Source of the DNA: JAPLST01 sp964397565
Lineage (GTDB): Bacteria > Auribacterota > UBA3054 > JAPLST01
Assembly (NCBI GenBank): GCA_964397565.1
Contig: CAYNJC010000029.1
Coordinates: forward strand, 1 to 57,785
DNA length: 57,785 nucleotides
Direction of reading: 5' to 3'
Position numbers and translations under genes: made by a program. Of this stretch, positions 32,488-41,334 are shown piece by piece. The notes beneath the pieces are model-generated. The model worked only from the letters and a program-made list of their open reading frames with translations. It was not told the origin of the DNA and made no database searches. Positions within the stretch are counted from its first letter, which is position 1, and every line of letters starts with the position of its first letter.

Positions 32488-33666
32488 ATGACGTTTGCCT
32501 TTCACACACCCCACAAGATTGTCTTTGGTGCAGGCGTGCGGCACACCTTGGCGGTCGAAGCCGCCGCGCTCGGCCGCCGCGCCTGCATTCTGACCGGCGC
32601 ACATCCTGAGCGCACACAAGACCTGCTTGCCAGCGTGGCGGGCGCGCTGCGCCTGACCGTGGCGGGGGAGCCGCGCGTCGAGCAAGTGCGCGCATGGACC
32701 GCGCAGGCCCGCGCGGCGCAGTGTGACCTGGTCGTCGGCATTGGCGGCGGCAGCGTGCTGGATGCGGCCAAAGCGGTCGCGGCCCTGCTGACCAATCCGG
32801 GCGATGTGCTCGACTACCTTGAAGTCATTGGCAAAGGCAACCCGTTGACGGCGCCGGCCGCGCCATGCATCGCCGTGCCCACCACTGCCGGCACCGGCGC
32901 GGAAGCAACCTGCAACACCGTCTTGCAGGCAGCCGAGCCGTGCGTCAAGGTCAGCATCCGCAGTCCCTTGTTGATGCCCACCGTTGCACTCGTGGATCCG
33001 GTGCTGACCTATTCGCAGCCGGCGCACGTCACGGCCGCGGCGGGCATGGATGCGCTGACACAATTGCTCGAGGCGTTTGTAAGCATGAGCGCCAGTCCCT
33101 TAAGTGATGCGGTCTGCCGCGAAGGTCTGCGGCGGATCGGCCCGGCCTTGCCGGCAGTGCTGCATGATGGCGCCGACACGGCGGCGCGCGCGGATATGGC
33201 TTTCGCGGCGTTATGCAGCGGTATGGCGTTGGCAAATGCGCGTTTGGGCGCGGTACACGGCATGGCCGGCCCGTTGGGCGGTCTGAGCGGCGCGCCGCAT
33301 GGCGCAATTTGCGCGCGGCTGGTGCCATTGGTCACTGCGACCACCGTGCGCGCGTTGCGGGCTCGTGCGCCCGGCAGTCCAGTCTTGTCAAAATACGACG
33401 AAGTCGCACGGCTCTTGCTTGCCACACCAAATGCAACTGCCGACGCGCTGGCGGATTGGCTCGAACAGTTGTGCGCGCAGGCCGCGCTCCCGCCCCTGGC
33501 ACACTTTGGCGTCACGCCCGCCATGGGCGCGGCGATTATTCCCGGCGCACTGCGCGCCAGCAGCATGAAAACCAATCCTATTGCCTTGACTAATACAGAA
33601 TTGCAGGAGATCCTCGCGCGCGCCTGTGCGCCGCAGTCATCCAAAAAGAACCAGGAAGCCCAATGA
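32488..33666 (+). CDS. Iron-containing alcohol dehydrogenase
   Basis: The 392-aa product is a group III (Fe-type) alcohol dehydrogenase: an NAD(P)-binding N-terminal domain with GGGSVLDAAKA near residue 90 and the PTTAGTGAE segment near 132, and a helical metal-binding domain with the D-A-L-T-Q-L-L-E and H-G-M-A-G-P-L-G-G...H ligands. It reduces aldehydes or oxidises alcohols; the substrate cannot be told. A GTG at 32473 is in frame but lies inside the -10 region, so ATG 32488 is used. Its stop overlaps the serpin start. Confidence 0.93.
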   Translation: MTFAFHTPHKIVFGAGVRHTLAVEAAALGRRACILTGAHPERTQDLLASVAGALRLTVAGEPRVEQVRAWTAQARAAQCDLVVGIGGGSVLDAAKAVAALLTNPGDVLDYLEVIGKGNPLTAPAAPCIAVPTTAGTGAEATCNTVLQAAEPCVKVSIRSPLLMPTVALVDPVLTYSQPAHVTAAAGMDALTQLLEAFVSMSASPLSDAVCREGLRRIGPALPAVLHDGADTAARADMAFAALCSGMALANARLGAVHGMAGPLGGLSGAPHGAICARLVPLVTATTVRALRARAPGSPVLSKYDEVARLLLATPNATADALADWLEQLCAQAALPPLAHFGVTPAMGAAIIPGALRASSMKTNPIALTNTELQEILARACAPQSSKKNQEAQ

Positions 33667-34997
33667 AACCACACACCCAACGAACGCTGCTCAGTATGGC
33701 CGCCATGCTCATGCTTGCCGCCTGTCGCGAAGATACGACCGTGACACAGACTAGTCTGACCAGTCCGACCGGCCCGACCCAGCACGCAGAAGTCGCCGCA
33801 CAAGCCACGCCTGCGGCGGCCGTGGCACAACCGGCCGTGCCCTCGCCGGAAATTTCGCCGGCCGCCGTCGTCAATGCCTACAACGATTTCGCCTTGCGCT
33901 TGCAGCGCACCCTGGCCACCCAGGACAAAGACAAGAATGTGTTTATCTCGCCGTTCAGCATCGCGGTGGCACTGACCATGACCTACAATGGCGCGCGCGG
34001 CCAGACGGCGGACGACATGGCCCGCACGCTCGCGCTCGGCGGCATCCCGCGCGACATGGTCAATCGCGTGATGATCCAGGTCACCGCCTTGCTGCACCAG
34101 CAGAGCACCGGGGTCACACTCGCGGTTGCCAATTCGCTCTGGGCCTGCGACGATGTGCGCTTCAAGCCGGGTTTTCTGGAGCGCGTGCGCACGGCCTACG
34201 CCGCCGAGCTGGCGAATGTCAATTTTCTCGCGCCGGCCACGCTCAAACGTATCAATGACTGGGTCAGCACCGCGACGTATGACAAAATCAAGGACTTGTT
34301 GCAGGCCGGCGATTTGGACAAGGACACGCTGATGGTGCTGGTCAATGCCATTTATTTCAAAGGCCAGTGGGACAAGCAATTCGACACGGCGCTCACGCGC
34401 GAGCGCGATTTCACCAGCAGCACCGGTACCAAAGCGCCGTGCAACATGATGGAGCAACACGGTGAGTTTGCCTATCTGAAAAACGAAATGTGCCAGGCCA
34501 TTCGACTGCCGTATGTCGGCAAGCGCCTGGCCATGTATGTCCTGTTGCCGGCGCCGGGCAAGACCCTCGACGACGTGCTGGCCGCACTCGATCTGAACAC
34601 CTGGCAGGCATGGCGCGAGGCCCTGCGCGAGCAAAAGGGCACAATCGTGCTGCCGCGCTTTCGGCTTGAGTATGCCGCCGAATTGACGCCGCCGCTCAGT
34701 CAACTCGGGATGGCGATTGCCTTTGATCGTGACCACGCAGATTTCCTCGACATGGCCACCGAGGCCGACGCGCGCGGGCGTATTTGCATCAGCAAAGTGC
34801 GCCACAAAGCGTTCGTCGAGGTCAGTGAAGAAGGAACCGAGGCGGCAGCCGCGACGGCAGTCGTGATGATGCGCGTCACGGCGGTCATGCCTGACAAGCC
34901 GCCGTTCCAGATGGTTGTTGACCGGCCGTTCGTGTGCGCCATTTGCGACGACGAGACCGGCAGCATCTTGTTCATGGGCACGATCCAGCGCCTGTGA
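33663..34997 (+). CDS. Lipoprotein serpin (serine protease inhibitor)
   Basis: The 444-aa product has a lipobox (LAAC, followed by R-E), an Ala/Pro/Thr-rich linker to about residue 65 and a full serpin domain. The SPFSIAVALTMTYNGARG segment opens the fold. The hinge of the reactive loop, E-E-G-T-E-A-A-A-A-T, is the small-residue pattern of inhibitory serpins. By comparison with alpha-1-antitrypsin the P1 residue should fall near the M-M-R-V stretch; R or V would imply different targets. It would sit on the cell envelope as a protease trap. It overlaps the dehydrogenase by ATGA and is presumably co-translated. Confidence 0.93.
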   Translation: MKPHTQRTLLSMAAMLMLAACREDTTVTQTSLTSPTGPTQHAEVAAQATPAAAVAQPAVPSPEISPAAVVNAYNDFALRLQRTLATQDKDKNVFISPFSIAVALTMTYNGARGQTADDMARTLALGGIPRDMVNRVMIQVTALLHQQSTGVTLAVANSLWACDDVRFKPGFLERVRTAYAAELANVNFLAPATLKRINDWVSTATYDKIKDLLQAGDLDKDTLMVLVNAIYFKGQWDKQFDTALTRERDFTSSTGTKAPCNMMEQHGEFAYLKNEMCQAIRLPYVGKRLAMYVLLPAPGKTLDDVLAALDLNTWQAWREALREQKGTIVLPRFRLEYAAELTPPLSQLGMAIAFDRDHADFLDMATEADARGRICISKVRHKAFVEVSEEGTEAAAATAVVMMRVTAVMPDKPPFQMVVDRPFVCAICDDETGSILFMGTIQRL

Positions 34998-35055
34998 ACG
35001 GTGCGGCGGCGGCGGGTTTCAGGCTGCTTTGAGTCCCGCCAACGGCGGGATTTAA

Positions 35056-35104
35056 GGGTTCAGGGTTCAGGGTTCAGGGTTCAGGGTTCAGGGTTCAGGG
35101 TTCA
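35056..35104. repeat. Heptamer repeat GGGTTCA, seven perfect copies
   Basis: Seven identical 7-bp units lie directly downstream of a family A hairpin. Confidence 0.97.
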
Positions 35105-35280
35105 GGCAGACCCTGGCCGCCGTCTGCCGCAGCAGAACATGACGCGTGACGAGCAAGGAGTGACGAAGGAGGAAGTGCAGAAACTTTTGCCTTCTGACTT
35201 CCGTGCTCGTCACTCGTCAATTGTTGGTTCTGCCATGTGGTTCCATTCTTCCTCTGCCCTTGGCGGTTCAGCAAAGCATG

Positions 35281-35355
35281 TGGGTGACGCGCTCGCGTCG
35301 CCGGATTGCGGCCACCGCGGCTGTGGCACACGCGCAACGCCGTTCCGTGGCTACG
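35281..35355. repeat. Dispersed element, family C, copy 2
   Basis: It shares GCGTCGCCGG and AACGCCGTTCCG with a following GGCTACG with the copy at 25982-26082. Confidence 0.65.
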
Positions 35356-35419
35356 TACTGACGCACTGCCCACCGAGATCCGCGGTCCGTCTTCCGCCTT
35401 CTGGCTTTTAGGCCTTAAC

Positions 35420-35440
35420 CCTAAAACCTAAAACTTAAAA
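35420..35440. repeat. Heptamer repeat CCTAAAA, three copies
   Basis: Three 7-bp units, the last CTTAAAA. The reverse complement of this unit forms the array at 41287-41307. Confidence 0.85.
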
Positions 35441-35491
35441 CTCGGCTCGGCCGCCGCACCGCTCACCTAATGGGTTGCCTTGCCGCACCAT

Positions 35492-35516
35492 AAATTCTTT
35501 CGCCGCAAAAGAATTT
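35492..35516. repeat. Dispersed palindrome, family B, copy 3
   Basis: AAATTCTTT and AAAGAATTT are perfect 9-bp arms around CGCCGCA, 13 bp from the aldolase stop codon. Confidence 0.88.
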
Positions 35517-35529
35517 CCTGCCCCGCCGA

Positions 35530-36558
35530 TCACCGCGCGCCGGCGTAGCGCTTGGCCATGGCTTCGCACGAAATGCACTTGATCTTCGAAGCCCAGCCGG
35601 CCTGGCCAAAGGCGATCATGCGCGCTTTGCAGACTTCGCGCATGGCTTCGCGCGCGGGCTTGAGATAGTCGCGCGGATCGAATTTCTCGGGCGACTCGGC
35701 CAGTACTTTACGGATCGCGCCGGTAATCGCCAGGCGATTGTCGGTGTCCACATTGATCTTGCGCACGCCATGCTTGATGCCGCGCTGAATTTCCTCGATC
35801 GGCACGCCAAAGGTCGGCTTGATTCTGCCGCCGTACTTGTTGATGATGTCCTGCAACGCTTGCGGCACGCTCGACGAGCCGTGCATGACCAGGTGCGTGT
35901 TGGGCAGTTTCTTGTGAATCTGCTCGATGGTGGTCATCGAAAGGACCTCGCCGGTCGGCTTGTGTGTAAACTTGTAGGCGCCGTGGCTGGTGCCGATCGC
36001 GACCGCCAGCGCATCCACGCCGGTCTGCTTGACAAAATCGACCGCCTGATTCGGGTCGGTCAAGTGTTTCATCGCTTCGGCGCTGGAGAGGCCGGCGCCG
36101 TGGCCGTCCTCGATCCCACCCAGGCAGCCGAGTTCACCTTCAACGGTGACGCCCAGCGTGTGCGCGACGTCCACGACATATTTGGTGACCTGCACATTGT
36201 ATTCGAAGGTCGAGGGCGTCTTGCCGTCTTCCGAGAGCGAGCCGTCCATCATCACACTGGTGAAATTCTGGCGCATGGCGCTGAAACAGGTGCTCGGGCC
36301 ATTGCCGTGATCGAGGTGCATGGCGAGCGGGATGTCGGGATACAGCTCGGCGGCGGCCAGCATCAGGTGGCGCAGATAGGCGTCCTGCGAGAAGCTGCGG
36401 GCACCGCGCGAGGCCTGAATGATGGCGGGACTGTCGGTTTCGCGGGCAGCCTCCATGATCGCCTGGATTTGTTCCATGTCATTGACATTCAGGGCGGCGA
36501 TGCCGTAGTTGTTCTCCGCCGCGTGATCGAGCAGAATGCGCATTGGTACGAGGGGCAT
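35530..36558 (-). CDS. fba: Class II fructose-bisphosphate aldolase
   Basis: The 342-aa product cleaves fructose 1,6-bisphosphate in glycolysis using zinc. Seen motifs are HLDHG (zinc His and catalytic Asp), the SLSEDGK loop, GELG with the zinc-binding Glu, GTSHG and MHGSSSVP for phosphate binding and a zinc His, and the NVDTD segment of class II enzymes. Length matches the family. AAGGA lies 7-8 nt before the ATG. It is transcribed alone, divergent from kamA-like gene. Confidence 0.95.
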   Translation of the reverse strand: MPLVPMRILLDHAAENNYGIAALNVNDMEQIQAIMEAARETDSPAIIQASRGARSFSQDAYLRHLMLAAAELYPDIPLAMHLDHGNGPSTCFSAMRQNFTSVMMDGSLSEDGKTPSTFEYNVQVTKYVVDVAHTLGVTVEGELGCLGGIEDGHGAGLSSAEAMKHLTDPNQAVDFVKQTGVDALAVAIGTSHGAYKFTHKPTGEVLSMTTIEQIHKKLPNTHLVMHGSSSVPQALQDIINKYGGRIKPTFGVPIEEIQRGIKHGVRKINVDTDNRLAITGAIRKVLAESPEKFDPRDYLKPAREAMREVCKARMIAFGQAGWASKIKCISCEAMAKRYAGAR

Positions 36559-36643
36559 GGGGCGTCCTTATGTGTTGGGCACAAAAAGCATTACAGTTAC
36601 CGTGCGCCGGCAGCGCGCCCGTTGCGCGCCGCGGCCTGTGCCT

Positions 36644-36672
36644 AGTATAGCCAATTTTCACCCTGGCTGCAA
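36644..36672 (-). promoter_or_regulatory. fba promoter, TTGCAG-17-TATACT
   Basis: The -35 is at 36667-36672 and the -10 at 36644-36649. The leader of about 80 nt contains a GCGCGC hairpin. Confidence 0.75.
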
Positions 36673-36717
36673 CACGCCCCGCATGAGATGCAACCAGATT
36701 CAGCAATACACATGGCG

Positions 36718-36746
36718 TTGACAGTTGGGGGTGCTTGTGCTATACT
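36718..36746 (+). promoter_or_regulatory. Consensus promoter, TTGACA-17-TATACT
   Basis: Perfect -35 and near-perfect -10 with ideal spacing; transcription should start near 36753, 86 nt before the radical SAM gene. Confidence 0.88.
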
Positions 36747-36761
36747 GCGGGCATCATCGGG

Positions 36762-36810
36762 TGTGACAACCGGCGTTGTCACAGGCAGTAGAATGGCCGG
36801 GCCGCCATTC
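36762..36810 (+). promoter_or_regulatory. Two perfect hairpins in the radical SAM gene leader
   Basis: A 9-bp hairpin (TGTGACAAC, loop CGGC, 36762-36783) is followed by a 7-bp one (GAATGGC, loop CGGGCC, 36791-36810). No ribosome site follows before the ATG at 36839. Confidence 0.6.
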
Positions 36811-36838
36811 GTCTAATCTAATTACATACCAGTGACAT

Positions 36839-38641
36839 ATGTTGACGTTATCCAAACAGCGTCTGCTGGAGATGTTATGGGGCACGGTCCCGGACGTACG
36901 CCAGATGTTGGTGAGTGCGCGCTCGTTGACGCACGCGCGCGGGCGCTTGTTTCGTTATTTGGACAAATTGGAGCGCGCGCATTTCAATGTGTTCTCGCGT
37001 CAGGCGCTGCGCGGCATGCACATCAGCGAGCGTCACATTGCAAAAGAGTGCATTCGTGTGTTGAAAAACATCATTCGCACGGAAAACGAAAAATTGTGCG
37101 GCGCGTCCGCGCTGCGCACGTTGTATGCATTGGCCCAAGAACCGCACCGGGCCCTACGGACGGTGTCCGAAGGCTTTCTATGTGAAAATGTGGCGCTGTT
37201 TCGCGGGGCAATTGGCGAGGCGCAGGTGCTGGCGCGTGACGGCTTTACGCTTAGTTTCCCGGACACACGCCAGGCGGCGCAGGTGCGCTCACGAGAGCTG
37301 GACCGTTACGCCCTGGTGGCCGAGACGTCCATGGCGCATTTTGCCAGCGGACTTGATCCGGTGCGGCGCGCGGCGCAGCGGCGCAATGCGCACCGCATTC
37401 GGCGCGCGCTCGGCGCGCGCGAACGCGATTGGCAGTCATGGCGATGGCAGCTGGCGCATGTGATCAAGGATGCCGCCACGGTAGCCCGGCTGGTGCACGT
37501 GGAAGACGACGAGCGCGCCGGTCTGGCTGCCGCTGAGGCGCACGGCATTCCGTTTCAAATCACCCCGTACTATCTGACGCTGTTCAACCGGCGCGGGCGC
37601 GTGGCGTGGGATCGCGCGGTGCGCGCGCAAGTGATGCCCTCGCCGCGCTACTGCGAGAATGTCGCCGCCAATCGCAGTGACTGTCTTGACATGGATTTTA
37701 TGTGTGAAAGGACTACCAGTCCGGTTGAGGCGGTGACGCGGCGCTATCCGCAGATTGTCATTTTGAAGCCGTTTGACGCCTGTCCGCAAATCTGCGTGTA
37801 CTGCCAGCGCAACTGGGAAATCAAGCCGCTGGACGTCGCCGCAATCAGTCGCCGGCATGTGCAGCGCGCCTTGCAGTGGCTGCGGCGTCATACCGAGATT
37901 GCGGAAGTGCTGATCACCGGCGGTGATCCATTCACCTTGTCGAACGAGTATCTTGACTGGCTGCTGGGCACCTTGGCGACGATCCCGCACATCACGCGCA
38001 TTCGCATCGGCACGCGCACGCTCGTCACCATGCCGCAGCGCGTTGACCGCGGCTTGCTGACGCTGCTGGCACGCGTGCACCAGCCCGGGCGGCGCGTCGT
38101 CTGCCTGGTGACACATGTGCAGAGCCCGCTCGAACTGACATCCCAGGTGCTTGAGGCGGTCACGGCCGTGCGCCGCCTTGGCATCAGTGTGTACAACCAG
38201 CACGTGTACACCTATTTTTCCAGCCAGCGCTTCGCGTTGTGCCATCTGCGCACACAACTGAAACGGTGCGGCATTGATCCGTACTACACCTTTAACACGA
38301 AGGGCAAGGAAGAGACGGTTGACTTCCGCGTGCCGGTGGCGCGCATCGAGCAGGAGCGCCGCGAAGAAGCGCGCTTGTTGCCCGGCCTGGTACGGCTGGA
38401 CACGCCGGTCTTCAATGTGCCGCGCATCGGCAAATCGAACTTGCGCGCGTGGCAGGATCACGAGCCGATCATGCTGTTGCCGGACGGGCGGCGGGTCTAC
38501 CGTTTCTACCCGTGGGAATCGGCGCTGCGCGTGGTGGATGACTATCTCTACACCGATGTCGCGATCTACGACTACCTCCTGCGGCTGCGCGCCGACGGCG
38601 AGCCGGCCGAGGACTATGCGTCGATCTGGTACTATTTCTAG
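36839..38641 (+). CDS. KamA-family radical SAM aminomutase-like protein, long form
   Basis: The 600-aa product has the radical SAM cluster C-x3-C-x2-C at Cys315, Cys319 and Cys322, a TGGDP segment and a C-terminal region like that of lysine 2,3-aminomutase, with VPRIGKSN as the likely equivalent of the PLP-lysine loop. Classical KamA and EpmB are about 340-470 aa; the extra length here is a helical N-terminal part of about 240 residues of unknown role. It may act on lysine, or on another amino acid or protein. It is transcribed alone from a strong promoter with a structured leader. Confidence 0.82.
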   Translation: MLTLSKQRLLEMLWGTVPDVRQMLVSARSLTHARGRLFRYLDKLERAHFNVFSRQALRGMHISERHIAKECIRVLKNIIRTENEKLCGASALRTLYALAQEPHRALRTVSEGFLCENVALFRGAIGEAQVLARDGFTLSFPDTRQAAQVRSRELDRYALVAETSMAHFASGLDPVRRAAQRRNAHRIRRALGARERDWQSWRWQLAHVIKDAATVARLVHVEDDERAGLAAAEAHGIPFQITPYYLTLFNRRGRVAWDRAVRAQVMPSPRYCENVAANRSDCLDMDFMCERTTSPVEAVTRRYPQIVILKPFDACPQICVYCQRNWEIKPLDVAAISRRHVQRALQWLRRHTEIAEVLITGGDPFTLSNEYLDWLLGTLATIPHITRIRIGTRTLVTMPQRVDRGLLTLLARVHQPGRRVVCLVTHVQSPLELTSQVLEAVTAVRRLGISVYNQHVYTYFSSQRFALCHLRTQLKRCGIDPYYTFNTKGKEETVDFRVPVARIEQERREEARLLPGLVRLDTPVFNVPRIGKSNLRAWQDHEPIMLLPDGRRVYRFYPWESALRVVDDYLYTDVAIYDYLLRLRADGEPAEDYASIWYYF

Positions 38642-38774
38642 GACCAAGAGCCGCAGCGGCATGCAGTGACCGTTGCTGTTGCTGAACCGTCGCTGGTTGT
38701 ACAGAACTGAATGATCCGCGCATGGATGGAGGAAATCCGGGCGCGGCCTACGAAGGTGCGGCGGTAACCGGCTT

Positions 38775-38803
38775 TTGACAAAAAAAAGGGTAGTTGGTAT
38801 ACT
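38775..38803 (+). promoter_or_regulatory. Consensus promoter, TTGACA-17-TATACT
   Basis: Perfect -35 and near-perfect -10 with a 17-bp spacer precede the pyrophosphatase gene by about 80 nt. Confidence 0.88.
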
Positions 38804-38888
38804 TCTACTCGTTTTATGCCGTATTCTTTGGCTGGCAGCCGCCCGGGTGGGTTTGTGCTGCCGATAACCTGATTGTGGAGTTTGCGGA

Positions 38889-41288
38889 ATGCGCCGAATT
38901 ATGCTGACGATACTGGGCGTGTGTGCGGTGAGTTCACCGTTGTGTGCGGCGCAGAGCGCCGCCACCTTGCACGGCTATTGGCTGATTGCGCCGCTGGGCT
39001 CGATCTTGGCGCTGATCTTCGCCGCCTATTTCTATTTTGCCATGTTGAAAGCAGATGCCGGCACGGCGCGCATGCGTGAGATCGCTGCGTATGTGCGCGA
39101 AGGCGCCATGGCGTATTTGTTCCGGCAGTATCGGGTCGTCAGCCTTGTTTTTGTCATTTTGTTCCTGGTGTTTGCCGCGCTGGCCGTGTTCGGCTTGCAG
39201 AATCCCTTTGTGCCGGTGGCCTTCTTGTCGGGCGGCTTTTTCAGCGGCTTGTGCGGCTTCCTCGGCATGAAGACCGCCACGCAGGCCAGCTCGCGCACGG
39301 CGCAGGGCGCCTCGATCAGCTTGAATCGCGGACTGCAGGTGGCGTTTCGTTCGGGCGCGGTGATGGGCTTGGTCGTGGTCGGATTCGGCTTGTTGGATAT
39401 TTCAATCTGGTATGCCGTTTTGAACTGGCTGGTGTTCACGCCCGAACACCTGCAAAACGGGTTCACCCTGTTCGGCATCACGCTGGTGCGTGCCGGCACG
39501 GACACGCACACCAAGATGGTGGAAATCACGACGACGATGCTGACCTTCGGCATGGGCGCCTCGACCCAGGCGCTGTTTGCGCGCGTGGGCGGCGGCATTT
39601 TCACCAAAGCGGCGGATGTCGGCGCGGATTTGGTCGGCAAAGTCGAGGCCGGCATTCCCGAGGATGACCCGCGCAACCCGGCGACGATTGCCGACAATGT
39701 CGGCGACAATGTCGGTGACGTGGCCGGCATGGGCGCGGATTTGTATGAGTCGTATTGCGGCTCGATCCTGGCGACGGCGGCGTTGGGCGCCGGGCTGGGC
39801 GTGGTTAGCGGCAGCGAGAGTGGTTCGCTGAAATATGTGCTGGCGCCAATGGTGGTGGCCGGCGTCGGCACGCTGCTCTCGATTCTGGGCATCTTCGCAG
39901 TGCGCTGCAAAGAAGGCGCATCGCAGAAAAACTTGTTGCGCGCGTTGCTGATGGGCACCTTGAGTAGTTCGGTGTTGATCATCGTCGCGACGGCCGGGAT
40001 TTGCTGGCTAATGGGCTTGGGCTGGGGCATTTTCGGCGCGGTCGTGGCCGGGCTGCTGGCCGGGGTAATTATCGGCCAAGCCACCGAATACTACACTTCG
40101 GATGAATATGCGCCGACAAGAGGTATCGCCGCCCAAGCGAAAATGGGGCCGGCCACGACCATTATTGACGGCTTGGCGGTCGGCATGTTCTCCTCGGCCA
40201 TTCCGGTCGTCACGGTGGTCGTCGCGATTTTGTTTGCGTACAGCTTTTCCGGCGGCTTCAGCGACATGAGCATGGGGCTGTATGGCATCGGCTTTGCCGC
40301 GGTCGGCATGTTGGCGACGCTGGGCATCACGCTGGCGACCGACGCCTATGGCCCGATCGCCGACAATGCCGGCGGCAATGCCGAAATGAGCCACCTGCCC
40401 CCCGAAGTGCGCCAGCGCACGGACGCCTTGGATGCCCTCGGCAACACGACCGCGGCAACCGGCAAGGGTTTTGCCATCGGCTCGGCGGCGTTGACCGCCA
40501 TGGCCTTGCTGGCGGCCTGCATCGAAGAGGATAAAGTGTGGGTGGCGCGCTATTTGAAGGACAGCAGCACCCATGTTTTCCAGGGCTTCACCGACAGTGC
40601 CGCGCTGGCGGCCGCCGGGCAGTATGTCAATATTGCCGGCGCCGGCATCCGCGACTTTGTGCGCGTGTTCGATATCACCCTGATGAACCCGCTGCTGCTG
40701 TGCGGCATATTCCTCGGCGCCATGATGGCGTTTGTCTTTTGCGCCATGACGATGAAGGCGGTCGGGCGCGCGGCGGGGCGCATGGTCGAGGAAGTGCGCC
40801 GGCAATTCAAAGAGAAGCCGGGCATCATGGCCGGCACGGATCGGCCGGATTACGCCCGCTGCGTCGAAATTTCCACCGCCGGTGCGCAACGCGAAATGCT
40901 GGTGCCGTCGCTGATGGCGATTATCGTGCCGGTCGTGACCGGGATCGTGCTGGGCATTCCGGGCATCATGGGCTTGCTGGGCGGCGGGCTGACAACCGGG
41001 TTTGCCCTGGCGTGCATGCTCAACAATGCCGGTGGCGCGTGGGACAATGCCAAGAAGTATATTGAGAAAGGCAATTACGGCGGCAAGAAACTGCCGGATG
41101 GTTCGAAAAATCCAATTCATGGCGCGGCCGTCATCGGCGATACCGTCGGCGATCCGTGCAAAGACACCTCGGGTCCTTCGCTGAATATTTTGATCAAGTT
41201 GATGAGCATGGTCGCGGTGGTGTTCACCCCTGTGTTTTTGAAGCTGTCGCCCATTGTGCAGCACTGGCTGGGCTTGGTGCAGAAATAG
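38889..41288 (+). CDS. hppA: K+-dependent membrane pyrophosphatase (ion pump)
   Basis: This 799-aa integral membrane enzyme couples pyrophosphate hydrolysis to pumping of H+ or Na+. It has about sixteen membrane helices and the catalytic loops DVGADLVGKVE, DDPRNPATIADNVGDNVGD and GDTVGDPCKDTSGPS. The GNTTAATGKG segment has Ala and Gly where K+-independent enzymes have Lys and Thr, so it should be K+-dependent; the pumped ion cannot be decided. GGAG lies about 8 nt before the ATG. It is the first gene of a likely run with yajC, secDF and rfbB. Confidence 0.96.
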   Translation: MRRIMLTILGVCAVSSPLCAAQSAATLHGYWLIAPLGSILALIFAAYFYFAMLKADAGTARMREIAAYVREGAMAYLFRQYRVVSLVFVILFLVFAALAVFGLQNPFVPVAFLSGGFFSGLCGFLGMKTATQASSRTAQGASISLNRGLQVAFRSGAVMGLVVVGFGLLDISIWYAVLNWLVFTPEHLQNGFTLFGITLVRAGTDTHTKMVEITTTMLTFGMGASTQALFARVGGGIFTKAADVGADLVGKVEAGIPEDDPRNPATIADNVGDNVGDVAGMGADLYESYCGSILATAALGAGLGVVSGSESGSLKYVLAPMVVAGVGTLLSILGIFAVRCKEGASQKNLLRALLMGTLSSSVLIIVATAGICWLMGLGWGIFGAVVAGLLAGVIIGQATEYYTSDEYAPTRGIAAQAKMGPATTIIDGLAVGMFSSAIPVVTVVVAILFAYSFSGGFSDMSMGLYGIGFAAVGMLATLGITLATDAYGPIADNAGGNAEMSHLPPEVRQRTDALDALGNTTAATGKGFAIGSAALTAMALLAACIEEDKVWVARYLKDSSTHVFQGFTDSAALAAAGQYVNIAGAGIRDFVRVFDITLMNPLLLCGIFLGAMMAFVFCAMTMKAVGRAAGRMVEEVRRQFKEKPGIMAGTDRPDYARCVEISTAGAQREMLVPSLMAIIVPVVTGIVLGIPGIMGLLGGGLTTGFALACMLNNAGGAWDNAKKYIEKGNYGGKKLPDGSKNPIHGAAVIGDTVGDPCKDTSGPSLNILIKLMSMVAVVFTPVFLKLSPIVQHWLGLVQK

Positions 41289-41307
41289 GTTTTAGGTTTT
41301 AAGTTTT
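41287..41307. repeat. Heptamer repeat AGGTTTT, three copies
   Basis: Three 7-bp units (last AAGTTTT) start within the hppA stop codon and fill the gap to yajC. Confidence 0.85.
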
Positions 41308-41334
41308 AAGTTAGCATTCAGGCAGGAGAATAAG

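Larger units (their letters stand above)
34998..35529. other. Repeat-rich intergenic region of 532 bp
   Basis: It holds a family A hairpin (35034-35052), seven perfect GGGTTCA heptamers (35056-35104), inverted TGACGAG and CTCGTCA segments (about 35145-35220), a family C element (35281-35355), CCTAAAA heptamers (35420-35440) and a family B palindrome (35492-35516). No real gene is seen. The 136-codon ORF is repeat-derived. Confidence 0.8.

Noticed and set aside
33009..34805. 598-codon ORF on the - strand
   Set aside because: It lies opposite two well-supported genes (iron dehydrogenase and serpin), and its sequence has no recognisable fold.
35001..35411. 136-codon ORF
   Set aside because: Its start is a translation of GGGTTCA repeats (R-V-Q-G-S-G-F reiterated); no gene-like remainder.
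38715..38770. Possible RNase P RNA fragment (GGAGGAAATCCGGGC)
   Set aside because: It resembles the conserved GAGGAAAGTCCGGGC core, but the gap is far too short, and the other conserved RNase P regions are missing.
37436..38965. 509-codon ORF on the - strand
   Set aside because: Shadow of the radical SAM gene, running across the hppA promoter.
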